Source: Ficedula albicollis (taxonomy: Eukaryota > Chordata > Aves > Passeriformes > Muscicapidae). From it: DNA of 64,000 bases. Position 1 is the stretch's first letter, and every line of letters begins with the position of its first letter. The notes under the pieces were generated by a model that worked only from the letters and a program-made list of their open reading frames with translations, was not told where the DNA came from and did no database searches. The translations under genes were made by a program, and so were the position numbers. The stretch spans positions 39,758,592 to 39,822,591 of the forward strand of contig NC_021673.1 of the NCBI RefSeq assembly GCF_000247815.1, given 5' to 3'. Positions 1 to 12,570 of the stretch are shown here, in pieces.

Positions 1-3000
1 AAGCAGTAGAGGTGCTGTGCTGTCTCCTGCCAGGACACCCAGAGCAGTGCTTCTGCTCAACAGCACTTCCTCGCTTATTTCTGCAGTGCCTAGGACAGGA
101 CTGCAGCAGTGTGAGCCAAGCAGTCTCTCCATTCCCATGGATCAGATCTTGACAGCTGTGCAGAGACCAAGGATAAACACTGAGCCAAGGCAGAGAAACC
201 AAGAGCAACTCCATTCAAAACTGGGCTGCAGCCTCCTCTACTCCTTATCTGTTGCCCTTCTTCTGGGGTCAAGCCAAAATGAGCCCATAACCCTGCTGGC
301 AAGTGCACCTCTGGCACTGCTCCACATCTTCATTTACAACAGGGGCAGACAGCACAGAGCCCAGACAGGGAAAGGATCCTGAGGGAAAATGAGTGTCATG
401 CTGCTGGGCACCACAGGGCTGCCTATAAATACAGACTCCCAACACCACCTCTCAGCAAATCTGTAATCCTGCAGAATTTGTTCACAGTAAGCTGAAAATC
501 ACGCCACGCAGGGTACAATTCACTGTGCCCCACTAAGCACAGCACTGGGACAATTTGAGCAAGGCTTTGATAGAGGCTTCTTGTGGCACTGAATTTCAGC
601 CAGGAGGGCTCGGAAACTATCTGAAGTGAAAATGAGTGGTACATTAAAGAAAAGCACACAGGACAAACAGGCTTGGTAGTTTGGATTTCCAGAGCTGCTT
701 ATGTGTGAAAACCAATTATCAGATTTGACACAACGGCAGGCTAGCCCATGCTTTCAATTCCCTTGCAGTGGTAACTGCCATTTGCTTGGAAAGCTCTTAT
801 GTTTAATGCTAGAAATGCAAAATCAACTCTGCCTGAGATACAAGATATGATAGTCAGAATAGACAAAAAATGTTGTAGTTAACATTGTGGTAGGTTATAA
901 ACCGTAGTATCTCAGGATTGTTCCTGTTAGGAAAAGCAGCAGCTCCAGAGGGTAATAACCATCTCGGGCATCTTAGCTGAATGTCCATGAGTCACTATTG
1001 GCTATAAGTGCATCTAGAGAAGACAATAAAAAATGTTTGGGGCAGAACCTTTTCTGAATCTAATCAGGACAAATGAAAGTACAAACTTTTATTTCCCCTT
1101 AGTTTTTAAAACAGTCACTTCTTGTTGCTGTAACTGACTCACTATCACTTCCATCATTTATTTATCACATGACTCACAAACACACACTGGTACTATCCAG
1201 GTTTATCATAACACTGATTTTAAAATTTCATACACTGCTATTTTGGGGCTCTTGCATCCCAGAAGATGTAATACGCCAAATCTCTGCAAGCACAACATAA
1301 ACATCCCCATGGTAGATCTTTCTGAGATGGAAGTAAATACAACACACAGTAAATATGCAAATTTAGTACCAAAACAGTTCCTCAGACCTGACCAAAGCAC
1401 AGCTTGCATTTAACATCAAACAGGTAGAAGCCATTCTTTCAAGAGAGATGACATTTCTGAGTGAAAACACAGAGCAGCTACAGTGGAGATCCTTTTTTTA
1501 GTCTAATTTCACTGGATAGATTTTCTCTGGGCTAAATGGAAAATGACTACGGTGATTTCTTCAGGTCTCACATCTGAGCACATCATGTTCTATACTCTTC
1601 TCAAAGTAAACCTTAAAGAAGAATTTTATTCTGGGGTGCAGCAATCAAGAAAAAAATCCACCAGCATCCTCAGGAAGTTCCTCCATCATTAGGGTGCAGC
1701 AGAGGCCATTGTCCATTAAGGAGTGGCAATTCTTGGCTATCTGTCTTTGAAATGCTGCATACCATGACACCTCAAACCTTCACACTGAAAACTTTCATGA
1801 AGGACAATCTGATCAGACTTTTTTATTGGATGAGTATACTTCAATTTGAAGCTAATATAATAAGCTTACCTTCCACTGAGATATTCCTTTCATTACAAAA
1901 ATGTATGTAATCTAAAAAGGAAGCCTGAAAACTAGCCTAAATTTTAAAATAAAATACAAAATGTGATTTCCTACCTTATACCTTCATCACCTTCTAATAC
2001 ATGCCATGCAGTTGTGGGAGGGCATTTTCAGAAGGGAGGAAAGTTGCAGGAAACAAAATGCTTTTAGTAGTATTCTGAATGGTTTCATTGAGTATTTTTA
2101 GCCTGGCCTCTTCAGAAGCTCTGCAAACATTTGCAAAACTCTAAAACAGAGCCAGGGTTATGTCACTATCTTTGGTACAAATAATTTGTTAGGAACTATT
2201 TTGTTCTGGCACAAGGATATATCAAGAGAGGATGCGTGAACTGGCTTGTTTTCTTTTGGATTAATGATGTTTGTCAACTGAAGGCTGTCTTTATGTGGAA
2301 AGAGCAAGGTGCCAAGAAACACATTTCACCATGCCAAAATTAAAGGGAGGAGCTCAGAAACAGTCTTTTATTACCTAATTAGTTTTATCAAATGACACAG
2401 ATCAACTAACAGGAGATAACTAATAGGAAAAAGGGGGCTAATGAAAAAGTAAGTTATCAGCTGGATGCTCTCCAGAAAACAATTATCTCCCTAGGTAAAC
2501 AAGTACTACTGTTGGGAGGTCAGACACAAAACACAAGGAATGGAGGTCTTCTCAGGATACCAGCCCTTGGTGGAGTTGAAATGGGTGAAAATTTAGTGAA
2601 TTTAGTGGGATAAACTATACTGAGAAGAAGGGATGACTTGTTATTAAAGAAGCAAATATCTTCAGATAAAATTATTCTTATCTGGCCTACACATATCCCA
2701 CCAGGTTTGTTTTGTGGTTTTTTTGAAACACGAATCAAGTACAGCCTGCCAGATTAATATCCTTATTGAAAATGAAAATTAGTATTACAATAAGAACAGC
2801 CATGTTCCCCTACTCATGAACAAATTACCAAATAAGGTTTTCACAGCCAACAGGGAAAATGGCAGTTCACAGATCTTATTTTATCTTGATTGCCCCCTAA
2901 GAGTGGAAAGGATGATCACAAAAAGAAATATGCAATTTTAGATTATATTCTGCTTTATCCATAATAACCAAATGTACCACACAAATTTCCTTTCCATTAT

Positions 3001-6000
3001 TTTCCCAATTGCATGAACTAAATTAGCTAAACAATTCAAGCTCTTGTGGCTCCCACTCAGATTACATCAACTTTTAATTCCTAATGTGAACCATACTTTC
3101 ATGTTTCCCATTATTTGCTAGTATAGACCTAAAACATGCAAAATTTATCTGATTATTTTAGCTAGAAAAGTAACACCAGGCACACATAACAGCACAACGA
3201 CATTAAAGAAGCCTTGCTAAAAAAAAAAAACAACCTAAAAATGAGAACTTAATTGATTAAAGACTTGTGCCCCCCAGCAGCTTGAAGAGAAGCAACATTG
3301 GTTTTTATGAACATTCCTTGTGAATTTTACGTGATGCAACGGGGGAGTTTTATTATGCTATTCTTTCTCTTCCTCTTCCCCCTCATCCATCACCAGTTAA
3401 TTTGAAAACAGACAGGGCAAAGAATTTATGGGAAAATGCTCTGTCTCTTGGGATCTCCAGTTCTACCTTTACTGCAGAGCTCTGGGGACCACAGAAGAGT
3501 TTCATATAAACTTACTGCATGCTTTAGCAAGGACTGCTAGATGCAGAACTATGAAAGGAACCTAAAAATCAGTCCCTCTAAATAGAAATACCAACCACTG
3601 CCATCCCAGAACTATGCCAAGAGCGGGCAAAAGATGTTAATGAGGACTTGGCACGTCCTGGACAGAGCTGAGCAGCACTGCTGGGAAAGAGCAGTCCTGT
3701 CAGCATGCCTTTCCCTGCCCGGAAACACTGAGTTACAGAACAAGTCCCAGCTCACACAGAACAGCTTGATGACCCTGCATGCAGCTGAGAGCACCTGCAG
3801 GGACACAGGCTTCAGCCTGGACTTCTATTGCTGATCCAGACTGCCATGACCCTTTCCAAGGTCATTCCCATCAGCCTGCACACGGAATGGGTATCACCAT
3901 GCCTCTGTGTCTCAATGCACTTAGTAGGGTATTGGATTTTGGGGACTTTCCAGTAAGATAGCCCCAAAAAAATAAAAGAAAAGAGAAAGAGCACATTATA
4001 GGAATGCAAATCTGTGAACTCATGCAGGCACAAATAGAAAGCAGATTTAGTTGAGGAATAAAATAACCAATAAATGAACTTATTTCCTCTGCCATCCACC
4101 TTTAAAGCCCTGCAAAGAAAAGACTCTAAGATTCACAGCCTTTGCAAGAGTCCAAGTGACTCCGCAGAGTGGGGACTCTCTGCCAAAACCAGCCAGTCTT
4201 CACTTTCCTCCAGAGTCAGTCCTTGGCTGGCAAACCCTAACCACTGTGATATCCAGGCCTGCACATGGATGAGGTCACTGACCATGATCAGCACATGAGC
4301 ATGTGTGTGGCAGATCTCCACACATACATGAGCCAGCTCTTCCCTAAAGTGTGATCCTTCATTCCCACAGAACAGGGCAGTACCACTGTACTCGTTTTTT
4401 TCTGTCCCTGCCCAACTACAGCTGCCTTCTTATTACATTTTCCATTATTTCCATTTACTCTGGAACTGACTGCAAGGCATAGTGCCACTGTAAAATCCTC
4501 CTGGGCTCTGCCCACCTTGAAAAGACTGGCAGAGGAGGAAAACCTGGCCAAGCCATGACAGTGAGCAGAACCAGGAAAGTAACCGCTGCCACTCTCACCA
4601 TTAGCACCTGGAGATTCAGTCAGCCACCTTCTTCCAAAAGAACTTGCCTGAACAACAAATTACTATTTTAATTGCACATTCCTTCTCTCACAAAAGGTTT
4701 CTAGCTGACTTTGATTATATGTCTCGTGCAAAGATACTGGATTTCCAAATTCTTTGCTTACTTTTATTCTTCTAACCCTTTCCCCCCGAGTGCCTTAAGC
4801 AAAAAGTATCTATCTACCAGAGAACTAAGTAGCAGAGATTCCTGGACTCAAATTCCTAACTCAAACTTTTTAATGCTGGGCAATGATTTTCTGGGTTCAG
4901 TTAGGCCACTTAAATTTATACAGTTCTTCCTACAACGTTGTGAGAAGACTCCTCCCACAAATGGGAGTACATCCCGGGGTACAGCCAGTGCAACCTCCTG
5001 AGATCATCATTCCTCCACGCCTACAGCATTCCCGCAGGCAGCTTCTCTGAAAATTATAATCTTTAAGGCAATGTCCTCTGCACACCACCTTCCTTCTCCA
5101 TGTCTCCCTGGCAAGTTTCAGCCTTCCTGCCCCAGCATCCCTCACATCAGACTTGTTCTGGTGGCACAATCCAAACCCATGGAGACACACAAGCTGAAGG
5201 AAAGGTGCTCATGCTTGCTGCTGTTCTTCCATAGCACACTGGCACTTTCCATCTGGTCCTAGGAGTACCCAGCCTGGATGCACTGCATCGACAGCCTGCA
5301 GTCACAGTAAATACTGAGACTTCTTCACACAGAGTTGGTTTGGGAAGCACAGTTGAATATAGGAAAAAAATTATTATAAGGAGTGTGGGTAAGACAGGCC
5401 ATCCAAACAAAAAAGCCTCACTTGACCAGATCACTGACCTTGCCTAGGAATGCAGGTACTGCACACAGGAAGAAAATTTCCTGTGCTACTCAAGCTGCAG
5501 CTAACACCCAGATTTGTAAGCTGTTTTCCACAAGGAGAAGCTGTGTGTAAGGTCAGAAGGCAATAAATCATGCTGCATTATGGAGCAGCTTATTGTTTAG
5601 GACACACACATGCAGAAATATCAAAGGCTTTTTGAAATTAACAGTGAGTGATTATGTGAGGCAAATGTAATAAAAACACAACAGAGTCTCTTAGCTAGGG
5701 GTAGAGAATATTCAGCCAAAGGCTTCCTCTGACTCCCACTGCGAACAACACAGTATGGAAATAAACAAAATGATGTATTAGGAGAATGAAGACTCAAGGC
5801 TTTGCACTAACTTATTGTTTTTCTGAACCATTAATTGCTAGACAGATTTCTGTGTCACAATAGCATTTCAATTACTGAGCTTTTACATTATAAATTTATT
5901 GTATGTTTTTGAGGATGGACAAAAATTTTATAATTATTAAAACATGTCTAACAGGAACAATTATAAAGGATAACTGAGCATTTGGTCCTCCATTTGCTCT

Positions 6001-6115
6001 TACAAAATGCAATCTATGCAAACAGATGATAAGCAATTAACAGGTTTAACAACACACGCGATTAGCTGCAGTCATATTTAGACAGAGTGATTCTTATAGA
6101 TGTTAAGTGGATTAT
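1..6115. other. Unique noncoding sequence
   Basis: AT-rich sequence with no gene that I can support. The longest open frame runs 121 codons from a GTG at position 17 and is overlapped by an equally featureless frame on the other strand. Neither shows a domain, signal peptide or repeated motif. An A12 run lies at 3219-3230. I saw no recognisable transposon ends. The sequence is consistent with an intron or intergenic spacer. Confidence 0.7.
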
Positions 6116-6298
6116 TGTCCTGGTTTAGGGCAAAATTTGGGAGGAAACCACCCAATGGGATCCCTCTAGAAAGCAGATTCAAGTGGCCCCTCCCCCAACT
6201 GGTTCAGGAAAAGATTTACTTGGAGAAAAGTGGAAAAAATCTGTTTGTTCAACAAGCAAAGCACTCCCAAACACAAAAAATGAATAATATTAAACTAT
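6116..6298 (+). mobile_element. Passerine ERVL-type LTR fragment (5' part)
   Basis: The segment begins TGTCCTGGTTTAGGGCAAAA, matching the TG-starting 5' end that I remember for abundant songbird retroviral LTRs. It continues with the family's landmarks: a CCCCTCCCCCAACTGG stretch near 6186, a GGAGAAAAGTGG stretch near 6222, and an AATAATATTAAA stretch near 6283. Beyond about 6298 the resemblance stops and no CA-ending 3' terminus is evident, so this looks like a 3'-truncated solo LTR. No gag, pol or env remnant lies beside it. The family assignment is from memory and not from a search; the exact subfamily is unknown. Confidence 0.6.
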
Positions 6299-9200
6299 TA
6301 TTTATTTAAGTGATATGCATTTCAGCAGAATACACTGGATGAGAGCGCGTGCAAGGTGCATGCATGTTGAATAAAAAGCGATCTTGTGAATTCAATACAC
6401 ACAGGTGGGAGCTGTGGCACGGACAGTTACTAAGGATTATCCAATTCTTCCTATAAATCTGATTTACACTTTTTGCCAGACTAATTGCTTGGGCTAAAAC
6501 TTTCCACGTTGGATGCGTGGTTCAGGCTATTTTTTTCTTACATTAACCAAAATGGTTCAATTATTCCCAAGATAGAAGCCAGGGGAAAAATAAAGAGACA
6601 CTGTTTTGCAATGAGAAAATATTATCTTCAAGAATTCAAATATCCCTCTTGTTTTAAACAGCAGAGAGTATATTTTATTCAGGGAAGTGGCTTTTGCCAG
6701 GCCAGTTCAAATCAGTTCAGATGTGATAACACTCCAAATGTCTGCACACTTATGAGAGGTGCTAGATACTGGGTTCAATGCTGGGTTCCACTGAAGTGCA
6801 TTATCATCATGCAAAGAGAGGAAGGTGAGATGCCTTTGCTGCCATTGCTGCTGCCTGTGCTACAGCCCAGGATGGAGGTCAGGCAGCACAGGGAGTGGGA
6901 CCAGGCTGACCCCCACTCCAGCAGGGGAAAACTGCTGGAAAGGGGAGGAGAAATAAGGTGTATCTGGTCCACACAGACCATGTATGCAGAAGAAGAGAGT
7001 AGGATCCCCTGAAGAAGAGATTAAAAAGAAGAAGATAATGACTGATAATGAGTTTATGATGAAAGGAAACAGAGGGGTTCATTGGTGGGGTACAGCAACT
7101 GACTTTACAAACTCTGCTTGTTGTGTGTGTGCAGCACTTAAGCAAGAATCAAATGCATTTGAAATGATATAAGAACTTCATAAGTCAGAAATGTACAACT
7201 CAAAGCTAAAGTTCTCGGATATTGACTAAAACATGCTACTCCTAAATATTTAGGCCACTGCACACAGGTATCCTGTACTGAAACTCGAAACATCCCCAAA
7301 ACTGTGGTCAGAAATAAACCACTGTTTACTGGGAAAAGATCCCTCTTTTTAACAGGTGTATAAAAATACACCCCTTGTTTCCATGATTAGAAATGTACGT
7401 ACAAAAAATGAGAAACACAGTCTGAGGTACCTCTTACAGCAATCAGGTAGATAGTTATACAGAGTTTTTTAAGGAAATATACCTTTGAAAATCTTCCCTG
7501 TTTCCTTACAAATCCAGCTACGTACAACTTCATTTCACCAGTCCTGTGGAGAGGACGCAGGAGCTACTCATCACAACAGGGAACAAAACATTAAATAAAA
7601 CCCAGGGAAGGTCAAACTGTGTGTTTATTTTGTAGCTGCCGTGCAGCCTGGCACACACCACCTTTTACCCAGCTGTAGTAGCAGCAGAGAATCCAGGTGG
7701 GCAAAACCCCCTGTGCCTCTGCCTTTGGAGCAGCCACAGCTTGGACCCTGCCCCGCTGAGTTTGCTCCAGCACAGCTGCACCATGCCAGCACACCCAGGG
7801 CCAGGACAGGGCAGCCCTGAACTGCTGTCCTCTGTGGGCAGAGAGTGGGATGGGGTGGGTAATCTGCCTCAGCACGGGAGAATTTGGGATGGTTTTCACT
7901 GGTTTCTGCTGTGATTTTTTGATCGGCAGCCAAGTGTTGGTTAATTATTGACCTTTCTTGTGCTGGTTGTGTTGGTTGCTCAACAGAGAGCACTGCACAT
8001 TGCATGTGCAACTGCACCACAGCCTGGAGCTGAAATGGAAAAAAATAAGGCAGAAAACTTCCTGTGACTGGGGGTTCAAGGTTGTACCCAGTGATTAGTC
8101 TTTGAAAGGTATGCAGATATTTTTTTTCAATTTTCAGCTCATTTTCTATCTCATTCACTTGTTCTCCTTTCAACAGTGAATTCTACTTTGCACAAGTAGC
8201 TGGTTATGTGATGAATTAGTCCTAAAGGCAGAAGATGGAGAGGAATGCTGGCTGTGCAGTTGCACCCTGCTTTGCTTCCTACCGCTACAGTATTCTTTAT
8301 TCCCAAAGATAGGAACTTCAATATCCATTTATGACCACACATTATTGTCATGGATTACATGCTTATCAATGCCAACTTTCCTTCAGCAAGGAAAATCACC
8401 TTCTCCCAAGAGAGATGATTTGCAATTTCATAGCAAGTGTGGCATCGCTTAAGTAGTTCTAATTTTAACAGGACAAAGTACATCTTGTTTTACAAGGACA
8501 GTGGAACCATTACACAGAACACCACTACAACCTTTTCAGAATGCAAGCATTTCCTCAGAAGAAAAACAGATCTCATTCTCTGTGAATTATTATTTTCTTA
8601 TTATGTAAGAACCGAGACATACTGGGACTTGGCATACCATGCATGCAAGACAAATTCATACAAGCAAGAGATTCTGAAAAGTTACGACCTTGAATTACTT
8701 TCTTTCATCCTTTTAATACAAGCTATTAGATAACATTTGAAGAATTTTAATGGTAAAAAGGAACACAACTGAAAATTCACTAGGGAGGTATTTATCAAAG
8801 ACAGATCATCTACTCTCCAGTCCTTTTTCTCCATTGCATAAGACTATTTCCTTTAGTGCTGGCTGATGTGGCATATGCTCCCAATAACACGGCAGAAAAA
8901 TGGCCTTGGTGGACACATAACTTCTCCTCCCCTCCAATTCTGCATGTGTTCAGCCTTAATACTTGTCTCTGTGGTTACTCCTTCCCTACAAAATTAACTC
9001 TAGACATGTCAGAGGAATTAAAATATAACTCATACAGCAATTTCTTGATTTATATTTGATCTAATTGCTAAACAACCTACTAGAGACTTGCTAGATCTGG
9101 CCCCAAAATTACCATCAACAAACTATGACAAAATGTGTGTTGGTGCCCATAAAGAGAAAAGAATTGCCTCAGAAAAGCAACACAAAGCACCAAGTGAATT

Positions 9201-10968
9201 GGAAAGAGTCTGTGAAAGGCAGAGGGCATGCACTGTAGCTCTTTCATGCTCTGGTTGGTTTTTGTGAGCTTGATTTATGTATAATTAACCATTTTTTCCC
9301 CTGCAAACAATTTCATTCGAAGCTGTGCTATCATTTTTACCCCCCATTCTCCTGCCACAGCCACATAAAACAGTCCAGTTTAACATGGTGACAACTGAAA
9401 CACGCTGCCACAGCAAGAGTCCAAACTTCTATGTTTGCATAAAACCCCACTCTCGTCTCCCTCCTGCTCATCCTATCATCACAAGAATGAAAGAAATTCA
9501 TAAACTGTAACTCTCATCTCTAATAGAGCCTTGGCCAAAATTCAAGCTTGATAATTAATTGCATTCTGTCTCTCCAAATTCCCACACTAGGCTGACTAAG
9601 AGAAATAACTCTTCTCTTCCCCGCCTAGACAACAATGTTTTATATGGCTAATGGACAGAGTGTTTCACCTCTGAGAGAGCTGGGAAGTTAACTCAGAAGA
9701 ACAAGAGATACTTACAACACTTGGATAAGACAAGAGCAGTAGATGAAAGAGTACTGTAGTAAGTTTTTACTGTATGTCAAACCAAAAGCTAAATCATTGT
9801 TCTCTAATTACACTTTCTGTCAGAGAATAAAAGCACGGATGATGATACAGGACAGGCAGCTGCGAGGAAGGTGTCTGAGTAACTATAACACAAGCTGAAT
9901 GATTTGGGATAGGAGGGTATTTAAGACAATCAGATATGGTTATGAAAAGCTGATAAATCAGTAAGGTAAAATACATTTATGTATAGCTCTAGACCTCAGT
10001 AAAACAGAGAAGGCATCCAAACCATTTCAGTCTGAAGAATATGAAGCATTAACACTATACCATGATCTTAGACAGCCATAAAACAAATCACTACCTCATG
10101 CCACTATTCAGCAAATTACCAATATATCAAGAGAAGAAAACTATTATGATACCTGTACTGCACTCATAACATAAAACCACTCATTGCATAGGGATTGTAA
10201 TTGGACTTTTCTTCTGAGCTTGACATATGAACACTATAACCTTAAGCAGCATTCTTAAAAGATTTTATTTACTGCATATTTCACATGTATTTGTAAAGGA
10301 CTTAATTAACTTCTTTCCCTTCTGGTACAAAAGGGTGTGCACCATCATTGAAAAAAATCACAAGGCAAGGCTGGCATGAATGGTCTTGCTGGTATTGTGT
10401 GTACTTCACACTGACAAAAACCAGTGCGATTCTTTCTGAGTACTAGAGGTATCATGAGTAAAACCTTCATTGTCCTTGCTTAGGCTGGTCTGTCTCATAT
10501 TTCCCGTCCACCTCCATTCACTGCTTTAAAGATAATACGTAACTTTGAGGCTGCATCCACGCAAGAACAAGACATAAATATATGGTACAAACTACTTTTG
10601 CATTGGTCATATTACTACAGAGAATATGTGCAGTGGATGAGCCAAAAGCATAGGACTGTTTTCTGTTCTTGTTAGCAGATGATAAATCTAGACCCTGATT
10701 TTGTTTAGTAATGGTTTCTAAAAACTTTTCTAGTTTTACAGCAGAAGCAGCGTAATTTCAAGCCATTTACACTTGAAAGTTGGTTTTGGAATAAGGAATT
10801 CAACTCCCATCCAATTCTTCATTCATTCCACTCATATTCAATCTGTAGGGCATAAACCTTCCAATATTCTTACACAGATAATGTCCAAGACACTACAAGT
10901 GTAACAACCGTAACAATGTTCTGATGCACCCTGTGCATGCTCCTGAGATGGAGAGGCTCATGAGGCTC
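6299..10968. other. Unique noncoding sequence with a GC-richer patch
   Basis: Mostly AT-rich. A GC-richer patch at about 7630-7880 lets longer frames stay open. One is a 182-codon minus-strand frame (8173 to 7625) that starts at TTG. Another is a 175-codon plus-strand frame (6485-7012), also from TTG. Both have irregular composition, no domain that I recognise and competing frames on the other strand, so I do not call them genes. No transposon ends or RNA genes were seen. Confidence 0.6.
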
Positions 10969-10969
10969 G

Positions 10970-11236
10970 TCTCTCCTCTCTGCTAAGCAGCGACAGGACC
11001 CAAAGGAATGGCCTGAAGTTGTGCCAGGGGAGGTTTAGGTTGGATATCAGGAAAAGGTTCCACACCCAGAGGGTGGTTGGGCCCTGGAACAGCTCCCCAG
11101 GGCAGTGGTCCCAGAGCTCAAGAAGCTTTGAACAGTGCTCTCAGGCACATGGATGACTCTTGGCGATGGTCCTGCACAGGGCCAAGAGTTGGACTTCATG
11201 GATCTCTCCCAACTCAGCATATTCTGTGATTTTGTG
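10970..11236 (+). mobile_element. CR1 LINE 3' fragment
   Basis: Sense-oriented 3' untranslated end of a CR1 non-LTR retrotransposon. Landmarks in order are GCGACAGGACC near 10990, GTGCCAGGGGAGGTTTAGG near 11021, a GGGTGGTTGGGCCCTGGAACAG stretch near 11070, the CTCTCAGGCACATGG block near 11138, and the terminal ATTCTGTGATTTTGTGA. The tail is the diagnostic avian CR1 8-bp terminal repeat motif. It is severely 5'-truncated (about 270 bp, against 4.5 kb for a full element), so no reverse transcriptase remains. The block with the CAGGCACATGG motif is shared with the fragment near 54.4 kb, so both probably belong to the same Neoavian CR1 subfamily. Confidence 0.9.
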
Positions 11237-11566
11237 AGATTTACTGCAAGCAGTTCAGGCACCTAAGCCTTGGAACCCTACCCCCACATCACCACCAATG
11301 GATTGGACAGAGACATAAGAAAATAGCTCAGGTAGAATAATTAGTATCTTCAATTTTGCACAACAAATCAATCTTTTTCAGCAGCAGAAATGCTGGGTTA
11401 TTACATATTGGCTGAGAGAGGCAATAAAAACTCAAATCTTTCTGAGCACAGAAATGGTAAGCAGGATGTTTGTGTGAGTGTTTCATTTATTTTTATGTGT
11501 TGACTTGGCAGTTAGTTCTTAAAAAAAATTCAAGAGTTGTAGAGTTGTATATCTTGGAACTTTAGA

Positions 11567-11569
<3 letters not shown>
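11237..11569. other. Short unique spacer
   Basis: AT-rich sequence between the CR1 fragment and the CA microsatellite. I see nothing in it beyond an A8 run near 11521. Confidence 0.6.

Positions 11570-11661
<92 letters not shown>
11570..11661. repeat. (CA)46 dinucleotide microsatellite
   Basis: An uninterrupted alternating CA tract of about 92 bp. Pure alternating purine-pyrimidine tracts of this length are prone to Z-DNA formation and to length polymorphism. Purity over 46 units implies a young, actively mutating locus. Confidence 0.97.
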
Positions 11662-12180
11662 AAAAATCCTCAAACCAAGAACATCTACACGAACTTGTAC
11701 ATCACTATTTGAGGTACAATGGATTATCACACAACAGTCTTATAAGCATGGTCATCAATATTGTGGTTTTCTTGCTCTCTTTATATTACTTTTATCAAGG
11801 AGAGATTTGCAGCACACAGTACAAGAGCTATTTAGTAAGCTAAATAGTACAAAACTAATGGAAAGCATCACAAATCTCAACACTGTAAATCACACTTCCT
11901 TCCTCCTCTTGGTCATAAAACATAATTACAGGTTAATCTAAGCACAACACAAATTTTTCTCGCAGTCTTTTGCATGGACATCAAGCCTTCCATCTACAGA
12001 TCCTAACTCTCCTTATATACTTGAATGTAGGTCTGAAGATGCCCCATAGCACTCAGCTAAGAGAACTAAATTAACTGACTATCATTGCATCATGGGACAA
12101 AAAATAAATTCTTTACTTGAAATTATATTCCCAGTTTGAAGAAGATTCACATACCTGCTTTTTCAGACTGTCCTGAAATA
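11662..12180. other. Unique noncoding sequence
   Basis: AT-rich; no open frame, transposon end or RNA gene recognised. Confidence 0.6.
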
Positions 12181-12272
12181 GTTCCCTCACTCATATCTGG
12201 CAGCTCAGAGAGATCCTAAGGGGAACAGTTCCCTCACTCGTATCTGGCAGCTCAGAGAGATCCTAAGGGGAA
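12181..12272. repeat. 47-bp tandem duplication (2 copies)
   Basis: Copy 1 is 12181-12227 and copy 2 is 12228-12272. Both begin GTTCCCTCACTC and end CCTAAGGGGAA. The one visible difference is A at 12193 against G at 12240, which turns a CpG into CpA. The second copy runs directly into the 150-bp duplication that follows, so the two events are adjoining or nested. Confidence 0.95.
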
Positions 12273-12570
12273 TTTGTGCTCCTAAACTCATCATGATGAA
12301 AATAGCCTCAAAATAAAGTGCAAAAGCTGTTAATTCACCAAGCTACCCTTAGCTCTAGCTGCATATCTCAAGCAGGAGGAAGGGAGGCAACAGGAGCAAT
12401 ATATTCACTTCCCCGAACAAAATTTGTGCTCCTAAACTCATGATGATGAAAATAGCCTCAAAATAAAGTGCAAAAGCTGTTAATTCACCAAGTTACCCTT
12501 AGCTCTAGCTGCATATCTCAAGCAGGAGGAAGGGAGGCAACAGGAGCAATATATTCACTTCCCCGAACAA
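12271..12570. repeat. 150-bp tandem duplication (2 copies)
   Basis: Copy 1 is 12271-12420 and copy 2 is 12421-12570, each starting AATTTGTGCTCC and ending TTCCCCGAACAA. Two differences are visible, C12292/G12442 and C12343/T12493, giving about 98.7% identity. It abuts the 47-bp duplication. The unit contains nothing that I recognise. Confidence 0.96.

Noticed and set aside
7625..8173. 182-codon minus-strand open frame
   Set aside because: Starts at TTG, no recognisable domain, overlaps another open frame on the same strand, and lies in a GC-richer patch where chance frames lengthen.
8005..8265. 12-bp perfect inverted repeat, GTGCAACTGCAC and GTGCAGTTGCAC
   Set aside because: A 12-bp match 250 bp apart is not surprising in 64 kb; no further pairing around it.
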